Shown one piece after another: positions 26,071 to 34,502 of a DNA stretch of 64,000 nt (the stretch's first letter is position 1; each line of letters starts with the position of its first letter). Location of the stretch: NCBI RefSeq assembly GCF_014650775.1, contig NZ_BMVP01000011.1:62001-126000 (forward strand). The letters run 5' to 3'. The notes under the pieces were generated by a model that saw only the letters and a program-made list of their open reading frames with translations, did no database searches and was not told the DNA's origin. The stretch comes from Streptomyces cirratus. Its GTDB lineage: Bacteria > Actinomycetota > Actinomycetes > Streptomycetales > Streptomycetaceae. A program made the translations under genes and the position numbers.

Positions 26071-27449
26071 CGGCCGGCCGGCCCCTCGGGGACGGGCCGG
26101 GCCGGGAGCACGGCGGCGACACCCCCGGGTCCGGCGGGCAGGGCCCACCACGCCGCCAGCCCGATGATCACTCCGGTCAGCACGGTCGACGGCCCCCCGA
26201 TGTCGGCGTAGAGGAAGTCGGTCAGCTGCCACACGAGCAGCCCGACCGCGATCAGCCCGCAGTCGCGCAGGCCGCGTTCACCGCCGGCCGCGTACCGGCG
26301 CAGGCCCGCGACCAGCAGCGCGGCCCAGCCGCCCGCCAGCGCGGTCAGCCCGATCAGCCCCTGCTCGCTCAGCACCAGCAGGTACATGTTGTGCGGGGAC
26401 AGCAGCGGCTGCTTGACGAAGGCCTGGCCGGCGCCCGCGGTGTCGCTGCCCGAGGACAGCGCCAGCGAGGAGTGGCCGTCCCGGTTGGCGGGGAAACCCT
26501 TGAGGCCCACCCCGGCGGCCGGCCGCTCCCGCCACATCGACTCGGCGGCGGCCCACATCGTGTACCGGTCGGTGACCGACTGGTCGGGGGCGTCGGAGAC
26601 CTGGGTGATCGAGGTCAGCCGCTCCGCGACCATCTCGGAGCCGACCCCGAACCCGCCCACCAGCACCACGCCCACCGCCGCCAGGGCCACGACCACCTTG
26701 AGCGCCCGCCGGATCCCGGCGAGCACCATCACCAGCACCGCCGAGCCGGCCGTCGCGATCCACGCGCCCCGGCTGAACGAGAGCACCAGCGGCACCGTCA
26801 GCGCCGCCGCGCAGCCGCCCGCGATCCGCCGTACCCGGCCGGGCAGCCCCGGCGCGAGGGCGGCGGCGGTTGCCACGACCAGCCCGTAGGCGACGACCGT
26901 GGCCATGCCCATGACGTCGCCCGGGCCGAAGGTGCCCACCGCCCGGATGTCCGCGCCCTGGTACGAGGCGCCGGTGTGGGTGACGAACTGGACGACGCCC
27001 AGCGCCCCCTGCACCAGCGCCAGGACCACGAAGCACCCCGCGGCCAGCCGGAACTCCCCTGCGTCCCGCACCAGCAGCACGATCGCCGCCGGCACCAGCA
27101 CGAAGACCTGGAGGTAGCGCACGAACCCCGGCAGGGCCGCGTACGGGTCCCCCGCCGTCACCGTCGCCACCGCGAGCCCCACGGCGGGAGCCCCGAGGAC
27201 GAGCGCGCCCAGCGGGCTCAGCGCCCGTACCCGGCCCTGGAGGGCCCGCAGCGCGCAGACGGCCACGAGCAGCAGCGACGCGGCGTCGGCCGGACCGACC
27301 TTGCCGGAGGTGCTCGCGTCCCCCGCGGGCAGCGGGGCGAGCAGCAGCAGGACGGTCGCGGCCAGCGGCAGCAGCGGCCAGTGCCGGCGCAGCAGCGGCC
27401 CGGCGTACGGGCGGCCCCGGGGGCGGGAGTTCGATACGGCGAGGGTCAT
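26067..27449 (-). CDS. O-antigen ligase / polymerase (Wzy_C) family membrane protein
   Basis: This is a 460-residue protein with about twelve membrane helices and a large extracytoplasmic loop at about residues 290-345 (SVTDRYTMWAAAESMWRERP, then LLSPHNMYLLVLSEQGL). That pattern, with the HN motif, is typical of the WaaL/Wzy_C superfamily. In this context it is the best candidate for the polymerase that joins flipped repeat units. The start is ATG 27449, 2 bp from the stop of the sugar transferase gene. No other Wzy candidate is present in the operon. Confidence 0.88.
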   Translation of the reverse strand: MTLAVSNSRPRGRPYAGPLLRRHWPLLPLAATVLLLLAPLPAGDASTSGKVGPADAASLLLVAVCALRALQGRVRALSPLGALVLGAPAVGLAVATVTAGDPYAALPGFVRYLQVFVLVPAAIVLLVRDAGEFRLAAGCFVVLALVQGALGVVQFVTHTGASYQGADIRAVGTFGPGDVMGMATVVAYGLVVATAAALAPGLPGRVRRIAGGCAAALTVPLVLSFSRGAWIATAGSAVLVMVLAGIRRALKVVVALAAVGVVLVGGFGVGSEMVAERLTSITQVSDAPDQSVTDRYTMWAAAESMWRERPAAGVGLKGFPANRDGHSSLALSSGSDTAGAGQAFVKQPLLSPHNMYLLVLSEQGLIGLTALAGGWAALLVAGLRRYAAGGERGLRDCGLIAVGLLVWQLTDFLYADIGGPSTVLTGVIIGLAAWWALPAGPGGVAAVLPARPVPEGPAGR

Positions 27450-27451
27450 GC

Positions 27452-28957
27452 TCAGCTGCCTCCCAGCCGGAAACGGAAGAAGGAGGCCGCGGTCCGGGCC
27501 AGGATCCACAGGTCCTGCCACAGCGACCAGGTGTCGATGTAGTGGTTGTCGAAGCGGGCCCGGTCCTCGATGGAGGTGTCCCCCCGCAGGCCGTTGATCT
27601 GCGCGAGCCCGGTGATTCCGACCGGCATCCGGTGGCGGGCCTCGTAGCCGGGGTGGACGGTGCTGAACTTCGCGACGAAGAAGGGCCTTTCGGGGCGCGG
27701 CCCGACCAGGCTCATGTCTCCCCGTACGACGTTCCACAGCTGCGGCAGCTCGTCCAGCGACGACTTGCGCAGGAACGAGCCGATCGGACTCATCCGACGG
27801 TCCCCGGCGACGGTCCACCGAGTGGCGGACTCGTGCGCGTCGGCGCTCAGGGTGCGGAACTTGAGCAAGGTGAAGGGCCGCCCGTACAGGCCGACGCGCT
27901 CCTGCCGGAAGATCACCCCCGGCCCGTCGGAGAGCCGTACGGCCAGGGCGCAGGCGGCCATCACAGGTGCGGCGGCCAGCAGCGCGACCGCGGCGAGCGA
28001 GGAGTCGATGATCCGCTTCGCGTGCCGTTCCAGCGACCGCGTGGGCCGCGGCAGCATCGGCTGTACGGCGTAACCCCACAACTGGTCGGCCGGCTCCGCC
28101 ACCCGCATGCCGGTGACCTTGGCGGTCCCGGCCGGGTCGGCCAGCCAGAGCCGGCAGCCGTGGTCGTGGAAGAGCCGGACCAGCGAGGCGGTGCGCTCGT
28201 CGGCCTCGGGCGGCCGGGTGAACACGGCGTGCCGGACGGAGTTCTGGATGACGGCGCGCCGCACGTCCTCGTGGGTGGACAGCACCGGCAGCGGGCCGCT
28301 CTCCACGTCGGGCGCGGAGCCGGTGTCGGCGATCCCGACCGGCCGCAGCCCGTACTCGCGCCGCCCGTGCAGCGCGGCGGCGACGGCGCCCGCACCCGCC
28401 CCGCGCCCGACGACCAGCGCGGAGCAGGGTCTGCGCACGGCCGCCCGGCGGCGGAGCTGGTTGACCAACCCACGGCCCGCGCAGGCCAGGAGGGTCTGCA
28501 CGCACAGGGCGCCGAGCAGCACCTCCCACCCGAGCGCCTGCCCCGGCCGGACCGCGGCCAGCACCGCGGCGGCGCCGCACCACAGCACGGCGGCCCGCCC
28601 GGCCAGCGCGGGCAGCTCGCGCAGCGCGGAGGGCGCGAGCCGGGGCCGGTACAGCCCGGCCTGCGCGTGCAGTGCGGTGACCAGTACGGCGAGGGGTGCC
28701 GCGAGTTCGGCGGTGAGTTCCAGACCGGGTACGGCCAGTGTGGTGAGTACGGCGGCCAGCGCGTCGGCGGTCAGCAGCGGGAGGTTCCCGTCGCCGCGCC
28801 GGGCCCGCTGCGGCCGGACGGCGGGCCGGGCCTGCTCGGCCTTGGGCCGGCGCGGGGGGTGGATGGCGGTCACGGCACGGCGGACGGCGGTGGTACCGCC
28901 GGCGGGCCCCGTGCCGCTCTGCCCGGTGTGCCGGGCGGGTGCGCTGTCCATCGTCAT
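27452..28957 (-). CDS. Exopolysaccharide polyprenyl glycosylphosphotransferase
   Basis: This 501-residue protein has several N-terminal membrane helices, a central Rossmann-like CoA_binding_3 region (SALVVGRGAGAGAVAAAL) and a C-terminal bacterial sugar transferase domain. That domain has KRIIDSSLAAVALL, LLKFRTL, RKSSLDELPQLWNVVRGDMS and LVGPRPE. These are the PF02397 motifs of WbaP/WcaJ-type phosphoglycosyl transferases, which start polymer synthesis by moving sugar-1-phosphate to undecaprenyl phosphate. ATG 28957 overlaps the preceding glycosyltransferase stop by 4 bp. It should catalyse the committed step of the pathway. Confidence 0.93.
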   Translation of the reverse strand: MTMDSAPARHTGQSGTGPAGGTTAVRRAVTAIHPPRRPKAEQARPAVRPQRARRGDGNLPLLTADALAAVLTTLAVPGLELTAELAAPLAVLVTALHAQAGLYRPRLAPSALRELPALAGRAAVLWCGAAAVLAAVRPGQALGWEVLLGALCVQTLLACAGRGLVNQLRRRAAVRRPCSALVVGRGAGAGAVAAALHGRREYGLRPVGIADTGSAPDVESGPLPVLSTHEDVRRAVIQNSVRHAVFTRPPEADERTASLVRLFHDHGCRLWLADPAGTAKVTGMRVAEPADQLWGYAVQPMLPRPTRSLERHAKRIIDSSLAAVALLAAAPVMAACALAVRLSDGPGVIFRQERVGLYGRPFTLLKFRTLSADAHESATRWTVAGDRRMSPIGSFLRKSSLDELPQLWNVVRGDMSLVGPRPERPFFVAKFSTVHPGYEARHRMPVGITGLAQINGLRGDTSIEDRARFDNHYIDTWSLWQDLWILARTAASFFRFRLGGS

Positions 28958-30225
28958 CGGCTGATGCGCTCCATGTTCGAGGGCTTGGGGGTCCCCCCGG
29001 CGGAGCCGGGGGGCCGGCCCCGGCGGGCCGAGGGGGCGGGCCTGCCCAGCAGTTCGTGGTACAGGCCGGTGACCGCGTCCGTGGTCCGCCGCACGTCGAA
29101 CTCGGTCCGGGCGTGTTGCCGGGCCTGCTCCCCCAGTTCGGTGAGCAGCCGCGGTTCGGCGAGCAGCCGTCCCAGGGCTTTGGCCAGCGCCGTCGGGTCC
29201 TCCGGAGGCACCAGGCACAGCCGTCCCTGGCCGGGCGGCAGGCTTTCCCGGGCACCGCTGACGTCGGAGACCAGGACCGGGCGGCCGCAGGCCATGGCTT
29301 CGAGCGGGGCGAGCGCCATTCCTTCCCACCGCGACGGCAGTACAACGATGTCGGCGGCCCGAAGCCACGGTCGGATGTCGGCGGCGGCTCCGGCGAAGTG
29401 CACGCCGGGCGGCGCGGAGTGCCGCAGTGCCTCGCCGTCGGGGCCGTCGCCGACCAGCGCCAGGCGGGCGTCCGGGACCGTTCCCAGCACCTCGGGCCAG
29501 GCGCGGAGCAGGATGTCCTGCCCCTTCTGGGTGCACAGGCGTCCGACGCAGACGGCCAGCGGCCCCCCGTCCCGGAAGGCGTCGGGCAGCGGCAGTGCCG
29601 CGCGCGCCCCGGCCCGGTCCTCGCCCCGGTCGTCGCGGCCCGGGCGGAAGTGGGACAGGTCCACGCCGTTGCGGATCACCGACCAGCGGGCGGTGACGCC
29701 CTCCGCCTCGCCGGCCCGGCGCTCCGATTCGCTGACGCAGAGCACCCGGTCGGCCCAGCGCGCCCCGAACCGTTCCCAGCGCAGCGCGAGCGCGGCGGTG
29801 GCCCCGCCGACGGCGTCGAAGGACCAGGCGTGGGGCTGGAAGACGGTGGGCACGGAGCCCCGTACAGCGAGCCGTCCGGCGAGGCCGGCCTTGGCGCTGT
29901 GGGCGTGCAGGAGGTCGGGGCGGACGCGGCGGACCAGCCGCAGCGCGCCGAGGACTTCGGCGGGCAGGGCGGGTCCGGGGGAGCGTCCCGCGTGCCAGCT
30001 GTGGACGTCGGCCCCGGCCTCGCCGGCCGCCTCGCCGAGCTGTCCGCCGTCGGGGCAGCCGACGACGACGCGCAGCCCGGCGGCGGACTGGGCCCGCACG
30101 AGGTCGGTGACGACCCGGGCGACCCCGCCGTCGACGGGCTGGACCAGGTGGAGGACGGTGAACGATCCGGCGTTCGGGTGGTGCGAGGAGTGCGGGGGCT
30201 GTGCTGTCGGACGATGTGTCGGCAC
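28954..30225 (-). CDS. GT4-family glycosyltransferase
   Basis: This is a 423-residue GT-B glycosyltransferase. TVLHLVQPVDGGVARVV opens the acceptor domain. HAHSAKAGLAGRLA and CVSESERRAGEAEGV follow. CVGRLCTQKGQDILLRAW, ALVGDGPDGEAL and PSRWEGMALAPLEAMACGRP form the nucleotide-sugar site with the EX7E motif. GTG 30225 is chosen because AGGAG lies about ten bases upstream. An in-frame extension to 30303 exists but looks like leader. It is the first gene of the leftward polysaccharide operon, 20 bp from the end of the DUF3344-type gene. Confidence 0.9.
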   Translation of the reverse strand: MPTHRPTAQPPHSSHHPNAGSFTVLHLVQPVDGGVARVVTDLVRAQSAAGLRVVVGCPDGGQLGEAAGEAGADVHSWHAGRSPGPALPAEVLGALRLVRRVRPDLLHAHSAKAGLAGRLAVRGSVPTVFQPHAWSFDAVGGATAALALRWERFGARWADRVLCVSESERRAGEAEGVTARWSVIRNGVDLSHFRPGRDDRGEDRAGARAALPLPDAFRDGGPLAVCVGRLCTQKGQDILLRAWPEVLGTVPDARLALVGDGPDGEALRHSAPPGVHFAGAAADIRPWLRAADIVVLPSRWEGMALAPLEAMACGRPVLVSDVSGARESLPPGQGRLCLVPPEDPTALAKALGRLLAEPRLLTELGEQARQHARTEFDVRRTTDAVTGLYHELLGRPAPSARRGRPPGSAGGTPKPSNMERISR

Positions 30226-30244
30226 GTGGAGTGGTCTCCTGCGT

Positions 30245-31372
30245 TCAGCGGCGTGCGTCTGTCTGAACGAAGAGCACACCGAGGAATTGGCCCTGGCTTT
30301 CACCCGTGAACTTGAAGCTCAGACTGCGGGCGCCACCGGACAGGGCGGGGCTCAGATCGAACACGTCCGCGTCGTATCCGAGATTGTTCATATATTCAGG
30401 CTGTCGCACGAACGCCTGCCCGAATTCCGAGATGGTGGAATTCATGACGTCATTGAAAGGATTTTCCGAATCACTGACGCTCACCCGACGGCCGCTGTCC
30501 GCGGTGACCGTGAGCGAGTCCCCCAGGACCCCCCGGTCGCCGTCGTACGCGACCACCCCCAGCCGGCCCGAGGAACCCGCCGGGGCGTTCAGCCCGGCCA
30601 GCTCCACCGTCTCCCCGGCCGCCTCGCCGGCTCCGGCCGCCAGGCCCTCGAAACCGTCCCACAGCGAGACCCGGCGCAGCGGCTCCTGCGGCTGCTCGTA
30701 CGCGGCGACGAGCGTCCAGCCGCCCCAGGCGCCCGCTTCCGAGCGGCCCATGGCGATGTTCAGCTGGGCGACCGTCCACATCCCCGTCCCGCCCTTGCGG
30801 ACGAGCGGGGTGACGTCGGCCGATGCCTGGTAGGCGTCGCTCGCGGCGTCCGTGCGGTGCCCGACCACGGTGTCCGCCAGCACCTCCTTGTACGCACCGC
30901 CGGGCTCGGCGACCAGCACCCGGCCGCTGTCCTCCGGCGGCTTCTGCTCGCCCACGCGCAGGTTCCCGCCCCAGTACAGGCGGGCGTACGCGACCTTCGC
31001 GCCCTGGGGGACCTTGAGCTCGGCGCGGGTCGAGTTGTAGGTGTCGGGGTCCTTGTCGACCTCCGTGTAGAACATGTCGTAGTCACCGTTGACCCCCGCC
31101 GCGCCGCGCTTCACCTCCGCGCACGGCTCGGACTGCGGCGCCTCCTCCTTGCGGCAGGTGATCGAGGAGTTGGACGCCCGGACCAGTCCGCCGTGCAGCA
31201 CGGCCTGGTAGCGCTGCGTGAAGGGGACGCGGGGCAGCTCCGCGACCGCCGGGGTCGCCGTCGTGGCGGCGGAGGTGGCGGAGGTGGCGGCACCGGCCGC
31301 GGGGACGTTGGCCGAAAGCACGAGGCAGGACAGAAGACCGAGAGCGCCGAGGATTCTTCGGGGGGAACCCAT
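30245..31372 (-). CDS. Secreted DUF3344-type protein
   Basis: This is a 375-residue protein with a Sec signal peptide (residues 1-28, ending AGAA). The mature part resembles DUF3344: LKVPQGAKVAYARLYWGGN, DVTPLVRKGGTGMWTVAQLN, GAWGGWTLVAAYE and a C-terminal SFKFTGESQGQFLGVLFVQTD. It is beta-rich with two cysteines (ITC and PCA). Related domains occur in actinobacterial surface proteins, function unknown. AGGAGG nine bases before ATG 31372 is a strong ribosome site. Only 19 bp separate it from the first glycosyltransferase, so it probably leads the same transcript. Confidence 0.85.
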   Translation of the reverse strand: MGSPRRILGALGLLSCLVLSANVPAAGAATSATSAATTATPAVAELPRVPFTQRYQAVLHGGLVRASNSSITCRKEEAPQSEPCAEVKRGAAGVNGDYDMFYTEVDKDPDTYNSTRAELKVPQGAKVAYARLYWGGNLRVGEQKPPEDSGRVLVAEPGGAYKEVLADTVVGHRTDAASDAYQASADVTPLVRKGGTGMWTVAQLNIAMGRSEAGAWGGWTLVAAYEQPQEPLRRVSLWDGFEGLAAGAGEAAGETVELAGLNAPAGSSGRLGVVAYDGDRGVLGDSLTVTADSGRRVSVSDSENPFNDVMNSTISEFGQAFVRQPEYMNNLGYDADVFDLSPALSGGARSLSFKFTGESQGQFLGVLFVQTDARR

Positions 31373-31799
31373 GACCCTGCCTCCTATTTTCGATCAAGGG
31401 GACAAAACAGGAGTGAACTTTGTCAGAAATCAGGGCTGAAATCACGCGGGACTCGCTCGTACGGCCTTTTGGGCGATAACACGCACCCTCGCAGTGGGCG
31501 GGTCGTTATGCGGGTGCACCATTGTTCGAACGGAAAGGGAAAAGCGGAGATGGAGGACGGCGCGACGGCGAACACGCTCGCCGCGGGCGGCCGCACCACC
31601 GCCGCCACCGCCGCCGGCGTCATCGCCGCTCCCGACCCCGCACCCCGGCCCGCGTTCGGCACCACCCGGGTCAACGCCTGACGTCAACCGCGCCGTCCGA
31701 AACTTCGGCATCCGGGTGAAGACACGCAACCCGAGCCGGGACCACGCCGTTGATCCTGGTGCTCCAAGTAACGGGCAATCCTGCAAAAAAGGGACGACA
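31373..31799. other. 427-bp divergent intergenic region between DUF3344 gene and first rodlin gene
   Basis: The region is AT-richer than its surroundings near 31380-31460, as expected for promoters of the leftward polysaccharide operon and the rightward rodlin gene. A rightward frame from ATG 31508 or 31550 to the stop at 31681 (57 or 43 codons) is Ala/Thr-rich with weak support, so I do not call it a gene. The last 50 bases are the conserved rodlin leader. Confidence 0.5.
31750..31799 (+). promoter_or_regulatory. Conserved 50-bp leader before the first rodlin gene
   Basis: Blocks TTGATC, GCTCCA, CGGGCA, TGC and an A-rich stretch followed by GGGAC occur in the same order before both rodlin genes. 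The distance from TTGATC to the ATG is exactly 50 bases in both. The A-rich stretch and GGGA form the ribosome site. Confidence 0.6.
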
Positions 31800-32210
31800 A
31801 TGATCAAGAAGTTTGTGGCCGGCGCAGCGGTTGCCGCCTCCGTCGTGGGTCTTGGTGCCGCCATGGCGCCCCAGGCGATGGCCATCGGCAACGACAACGG
31901 CATCAACACCGTCAACGGCAACGGCGCCTCGCAGATCTACGGCAACCAGGCCACCTACGGCAACATGAGCCCGCAGATGGCCCTGATCCAGGGCTCGTTC
32001 AACAAGCCCTGCATCGCCCTGCCGGCCAAGGCCAACGTGCAGTCGATCCTCGCCCTGGTCAACGTCGGCGTCCAGGACGTCCCGATCCTGTCCAACCCGC
32101 AGAACCAGCAGTGCACCGAGAACTCCACCCAGGCCAAGGGCGACGAGCCGCTCTCGCACATCCTGGACAACATCCCGATCCTCTCGGGCAACGTCTCCGC
32201 CGGCAGCTGA
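31800..32210 (+). CDS. Rodlin-family protein (first copy)
   Basis: This is a 136-residue secreted protein with signal peptide MIKKFVAGAAVAASVVGLGA and cleavage after MAPQAMA. The mature part starts IGNDNGINTVNGNGASQIYG and contains CIALPAKANVQSILALVNVGVQD and NPQNQQCTENSTQAKGDEP. This is the rodlin signature, with two cysteines. Rodlins assemble with chaplin amyloids into the rodlet layer on aerial hyphae and spores. ATG 31800 follows AAAAGGGA. It shares a 92-bp identical tract with the second rodlin gene. Confidence 0.95.
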   Translation: MIKKFVAGAAVAASVVGLGAAMAPQAMAIGNDNGINTVNGNGASQIYGNQATYGNMSPQMALIQGSFNKPCIALPAKANVQSILALVNVGVQDVPILSNPQNQQCTENSTQAKGDEPLSHILDNIPILSGNVSAGS

Positions 32211-32228
32211 TCGCACCCCGCGCCGGGG

Positions 32229-32265
32229 GCGGGGCCGTCGCACCTTCGGGTCGCGGCGGCCCCGC
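32229..32265. terminator. Hairpin after first rodlin gene
   Basis: GCGGGGCCG (32229-32237) pairs with CGGCCCCGC (32257-32265), with further partial pairing inside, starting 19 bases after the rodlin stop codon. Confidence 0.6.
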
Positions 32266-32455
32266 CGCGTATGGCCCCTTTCCACGGACCCGGCGCAGGC
32301 GTCCCGTTGAATCCGCAGACGAATTCGGAAGCGCGGGCACGCGGGCATCGGGGTGAAATTACCCACCGCCCCCGGAAATAGCCGGTTTCTTTTCCCGAAG
32401 CCACTCGTTGTTAATTTTGCAGTGGATACGCCTCTGCAGGAAGGATCGAAATCAA

Positions 32456-32689
32456 ATGACGTACAAGAAGGCAGTGGTGCTGGCCGCCGGCGTTCTGATG
32501 GCCGCCGGTGCCGCCTCCCCCGCCCTGGCCGACGCGGGTGCCGAGGGCGCTGCCGTCGGGTCCCCCGGTGTCCTCTCGGGCAACCTCGTCCAGGTCCCGG
32601 TGCACGTCCCGGTGAACGTCTGCGGCAACACCGTCAACGTGATCGCGCTGCTGAACCCCGCGTTCGGCAACGTCTGCGTCAACGACTGA
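32456..32689 (+). CDS. Short chaplin
   Basis: This 77-residue protein has a Sec signal ending PALADA. It is followed by one chaplin domain: GSPGVLSGNLVQVPVHVPVN, then VCGNTVNVIALLNPAFGNVC. Two cysteines flank the hydrophobic amyloid core, and the protein ends VND. Short chaplins (ChpD-H type) are secreted amyloid surfactants that lower surface tension so aerial hyphae can leave the aqueous medium. AGGAAGGA lies about eleven bases before ATG 32456. There is no sorting signal, so it depends on long chaplins or the wall for anchoring. It is very similar to the leftward chaplin at 34503. Confidence 0.96.
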   Translation: MTYKKAVVLAAGVLMAAGAASPALADAGAEGAAVGSPGVLSGNLVQVPVHVPVNVCGNTVNVIALLNPAFGNVCVND

Positions 32690-32727
32690 CGAAGCGCCCG
32701 CCCGCAAGGGCACACCTCCTCGCCAGT

Positions 32728-32761
32728 GGCCTCGGAGTGCACGGCGGTGCACTCCGAGGCC
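32728..32761. terminator. Perfect 14-bp hairpin after short chaplin
   Basis: GGCCTCGGAGTGCA (32728-32741) and TGCACTCCGAGGCC (32748-32761) with a 6-base loop. Confidence 0.78.
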
Positions 32762-32809
32762 ATTTCGATTTCAGCACCGGCGAGAGCGCCGGTAGACAGG
32801 GAAGGACCC

Positions 32810-33913
32810 ATGCGACAGGTACTGAGCCGACAGGTACTGGGCAAGGGGGTGCTCACTGCGGCGGCCGCTTCGAGCCTGCTGTCGATCGCGACCGGCGCGG
32901 CCTACGCATACCCGGGGGCGTTGGCCGAAGCCGCGCACTCGCCGGGTGTGGCGTCGGGCAACGCCGTCTCCGTACCGATCACCTTCGCCCCGAACGTCTG
33001 CGGCAACAGCGTGGACGGGGGCGCGGCGCTCAACCCGGCGTTCGGCAACACCTGCGCCACCACCACCGGTTCCGACACCGACTTCGACTACGAGCGCTAC
33101 CTGAGCCCGGAGCACGCCGAGGCCTTCGAGCGCTACCTCGACGAGCGGCAGGGACGCCACGCGCTCCCCCGCCAGCGCCACGAGGAGGAGGCGGCCCCCG
33201 ACCACGACGCCCCCCGCCACGCGGCCCCGCCCCGCGGCTCGATGCGCCCGGAAACCCCGGCACACGCGGCCCCGCAGCCCCGGCCCGCGCAGCACGGAGC
33301 CCCGGCACACGCGGCCCCGCAGCACGGAGCCCCGGCACACACGGCCCCGCACCAGGCCCCGCGCCAAGCGGCCCCGCACGAGGTCCCCCGCACCGAACTC
33401 CCGCGGCCGGCGGAGTCGCACCGGGACGGATACGGCGATTCCGGGCCCCGTGGAGGTCACGGCGAGGAGGAGTGCGACGACCACCCCCGGGCCGCGCACC
33501 CCGCACCGCCCGCGCCCGTCCCGCCACAGGCCGAGGAGGAAGCGCCCCACACCCTCCCGGCCCCGGTCGAGGAGGAGGCCCCGCACACCCTCCCCGCCCC
33601 GGTGGACGAGGCTCCGGGCGGCCCGCCGCACGGCAGCCAGGTCGTGGAGCACCCGGCCCCGGCGCCCGCGCCCGAGGCGGCACCTCCCGCCGACCAGCCG
33701 CCGGCCGCCCCCGCCGGGGACGTTCCCGTCCACGTGCTCCCCGCCCCGGCGCCCGCTCCGGCTCCCGCACCCGCACCCGCACCGGCCCGCCCCCAGGTCC
33801 GGGCGCCCGAGCTGGCCGCCACCGGAGCCGGCCAGCCCGGAGCCGCGGCGGCGCTCGCCGCCGCCCTGGTCCTCGGCGGAGCCATTCTCTACCGGCGGTC
33901 CCGGGCAGCCTGA
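32810..33913 (+). CDS. Long wall-anchored chaplin with a single chaplin domain
   Basis: This is a 367-residue protein. Signal peptide: about residues 1-33. One chaplin domain occupies about residues 42-82 (SPGVASGNAVSVPITFAPNV, then CGNSVDGGAALNPAFGNTC). Residues 90-330 are a Pro/Ala/His/Glu-rich stalk with internal duplications, including two EEEAPHTLPAPV units and two QHGAPAHAAP units, ending in (AP)n. The C-terminus has LAATG at residues 335-339, a hydrophobic helix and RRSR, matching the LAxTG signal of class E sortases. Classical long chaplins ChpA-C have two chaplin domains, so this is a one-domain, long-stalk variant. AAGGA precedes ATG 32810. Confidence 0.88.
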   Translation: MRQVLSRQVLGKGVLTAAAASSLLSIATGAAYAYPGALAEAAHSPGVASGNAVSVPITFAPNVCGNSVDGGAALNPAFGNTCATTTGSDTDFDYERYLSPEHAEAFERYLDERQGRHALPRQRHEEEAAPDHDAPRHAAPPRGSMRPETPAHAAPQPRPAQHGAPAHAAPQHGAPAHTAPHQAPRQAAPHEVPRTELPRPAESHRDGYGDSGPRGGHGEEECDDHPRAAHPAPPAPVPPQAEEEAPHTLPAPVEEEAPHTLPAPVDEAPGGPPHGSQVVEHPAPAPAPEAAPPADQPPAAPAGDVPVHVLPAPAPAPAPAPAPAPARPQVRAPELAATGAGQPGAAAALAAALVLGGAILYRRSRAA

Positions 33914-33942
33914 CCGGCAATACCGGTAATCAGAAGAAATAT

Positions 33943-33977
33943 CGGCCGGAGAATCCCTTGTTCGGATTCTCCGGCCG
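33943..33977. terminator. Perfect 14-bp hairpin after the long chaplin
   Basis: CGGCCGGAGAATCC (33943-33956) and GGATTCTCCGGCCG (33964-33977) with a 7-base loop. Confidence 0.75.
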
Positions 33978-34073
33978 TCGCCTTGTTCGCTCGCGCGTTT
34001 CCGTATCCCCCCGGAATCGTTAGCCAGGTCGAAAGCGGCGCGACGGTCGCCGCTGGAAAAGGATTTCGAAAAA

Positions 34074-34421
34074 ATGAAGTTCACGAAGGTTGCCGCAGTC
34101 GTCGCCGGCTCGGTCGCCGCGCTCGCCGCCACCGCTCCTGCCTTCGCGGCGCAGACGCCGGCGGCCGCGCCCCCCATGAGCCTGACGGGCGGGGTGACGG
34201 AGACCTTGAACGCGGTCAACCCCGTCTCCGAGGCCCTCCCCCAGACCGCGGGCAACGCCCTGGCCGAGCAGGGCGACACCGTGGGCAAGGTGGTCGGAAC
34301 CGTGCAGAGCGTCAACAAGGTCCGCAACGACGCGCCCGGTGAGGTGCTGAAGCTCGCGGACGGGGCCACCCAGGCCACCCCGATGCTCGGCGGCGTCCAC
34401 CTCAACGGCGGGGCCAACTGA
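34074..34421 (+). CDS. Small secreted hypothetical protein in the chaplin/rodlin cluster
   Basis: This is a 115-residue protein from ATG 34074, with GGAAAAGGA eight bases upstream. The signal peptide ends PAFAA. The mature 85 residues are Ala/Gly/Val/Asn-rich without cysteine: GGVTETLNAVNPVSEALPQTAG, here in part, then VGKVVGTVQSVNKVRND. No known domain is recognised. Its place between two chaplins, with its own terminator, suggests a surface or wall protein made at the same developmental stage. That is an inference. Confidence 0.75.
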   Translation: MKFTKVAAVVAGSVAALAATAPAFAAQTPAAAPPMSLTGGVTETLNAVNPVSEALPQTAGNALAEQGDTVGKVVGTVQSVNKVRNDAPGEVLKLADGATQATPMLGGVHLNGGAN

Positions 34422-34450
34422 GACGAGCGGACCCGCCGGGTCCTGACATG

Positions 34451-34488
34451 ACTGTGGGCGCCACCGGCAAGGCCGGGGCGCCCACAGT
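34451..34488. terminator. Bidirectional terminator hairpin
   Basis: ACTGTGGGCGCC (34451-34462) and GGCGCCCACAGT (34477-34488) form perfect 12-bp arms between the convergent secreted-protein gene and the leftward chaplin. Confidence 0.78.
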
Positions 34489-34502
34489 CGGATGTGCCGA
34501 CG

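Noticed and set aside
27542..31681. 1379-codon rightward open frame
   Set aside because: It is antisense to the sugar transferase, glycosyltransferase and DUF3344 genes; a GC-bias artefact.
31508..31681. Short rightward ORF (57 codons, or 43 from ATG 31550) before the first rodlin
   Set aside because: Ala/Thr-rich without recognisable features; the ribosome site and coding bias are weak, so it was left as intergenic.
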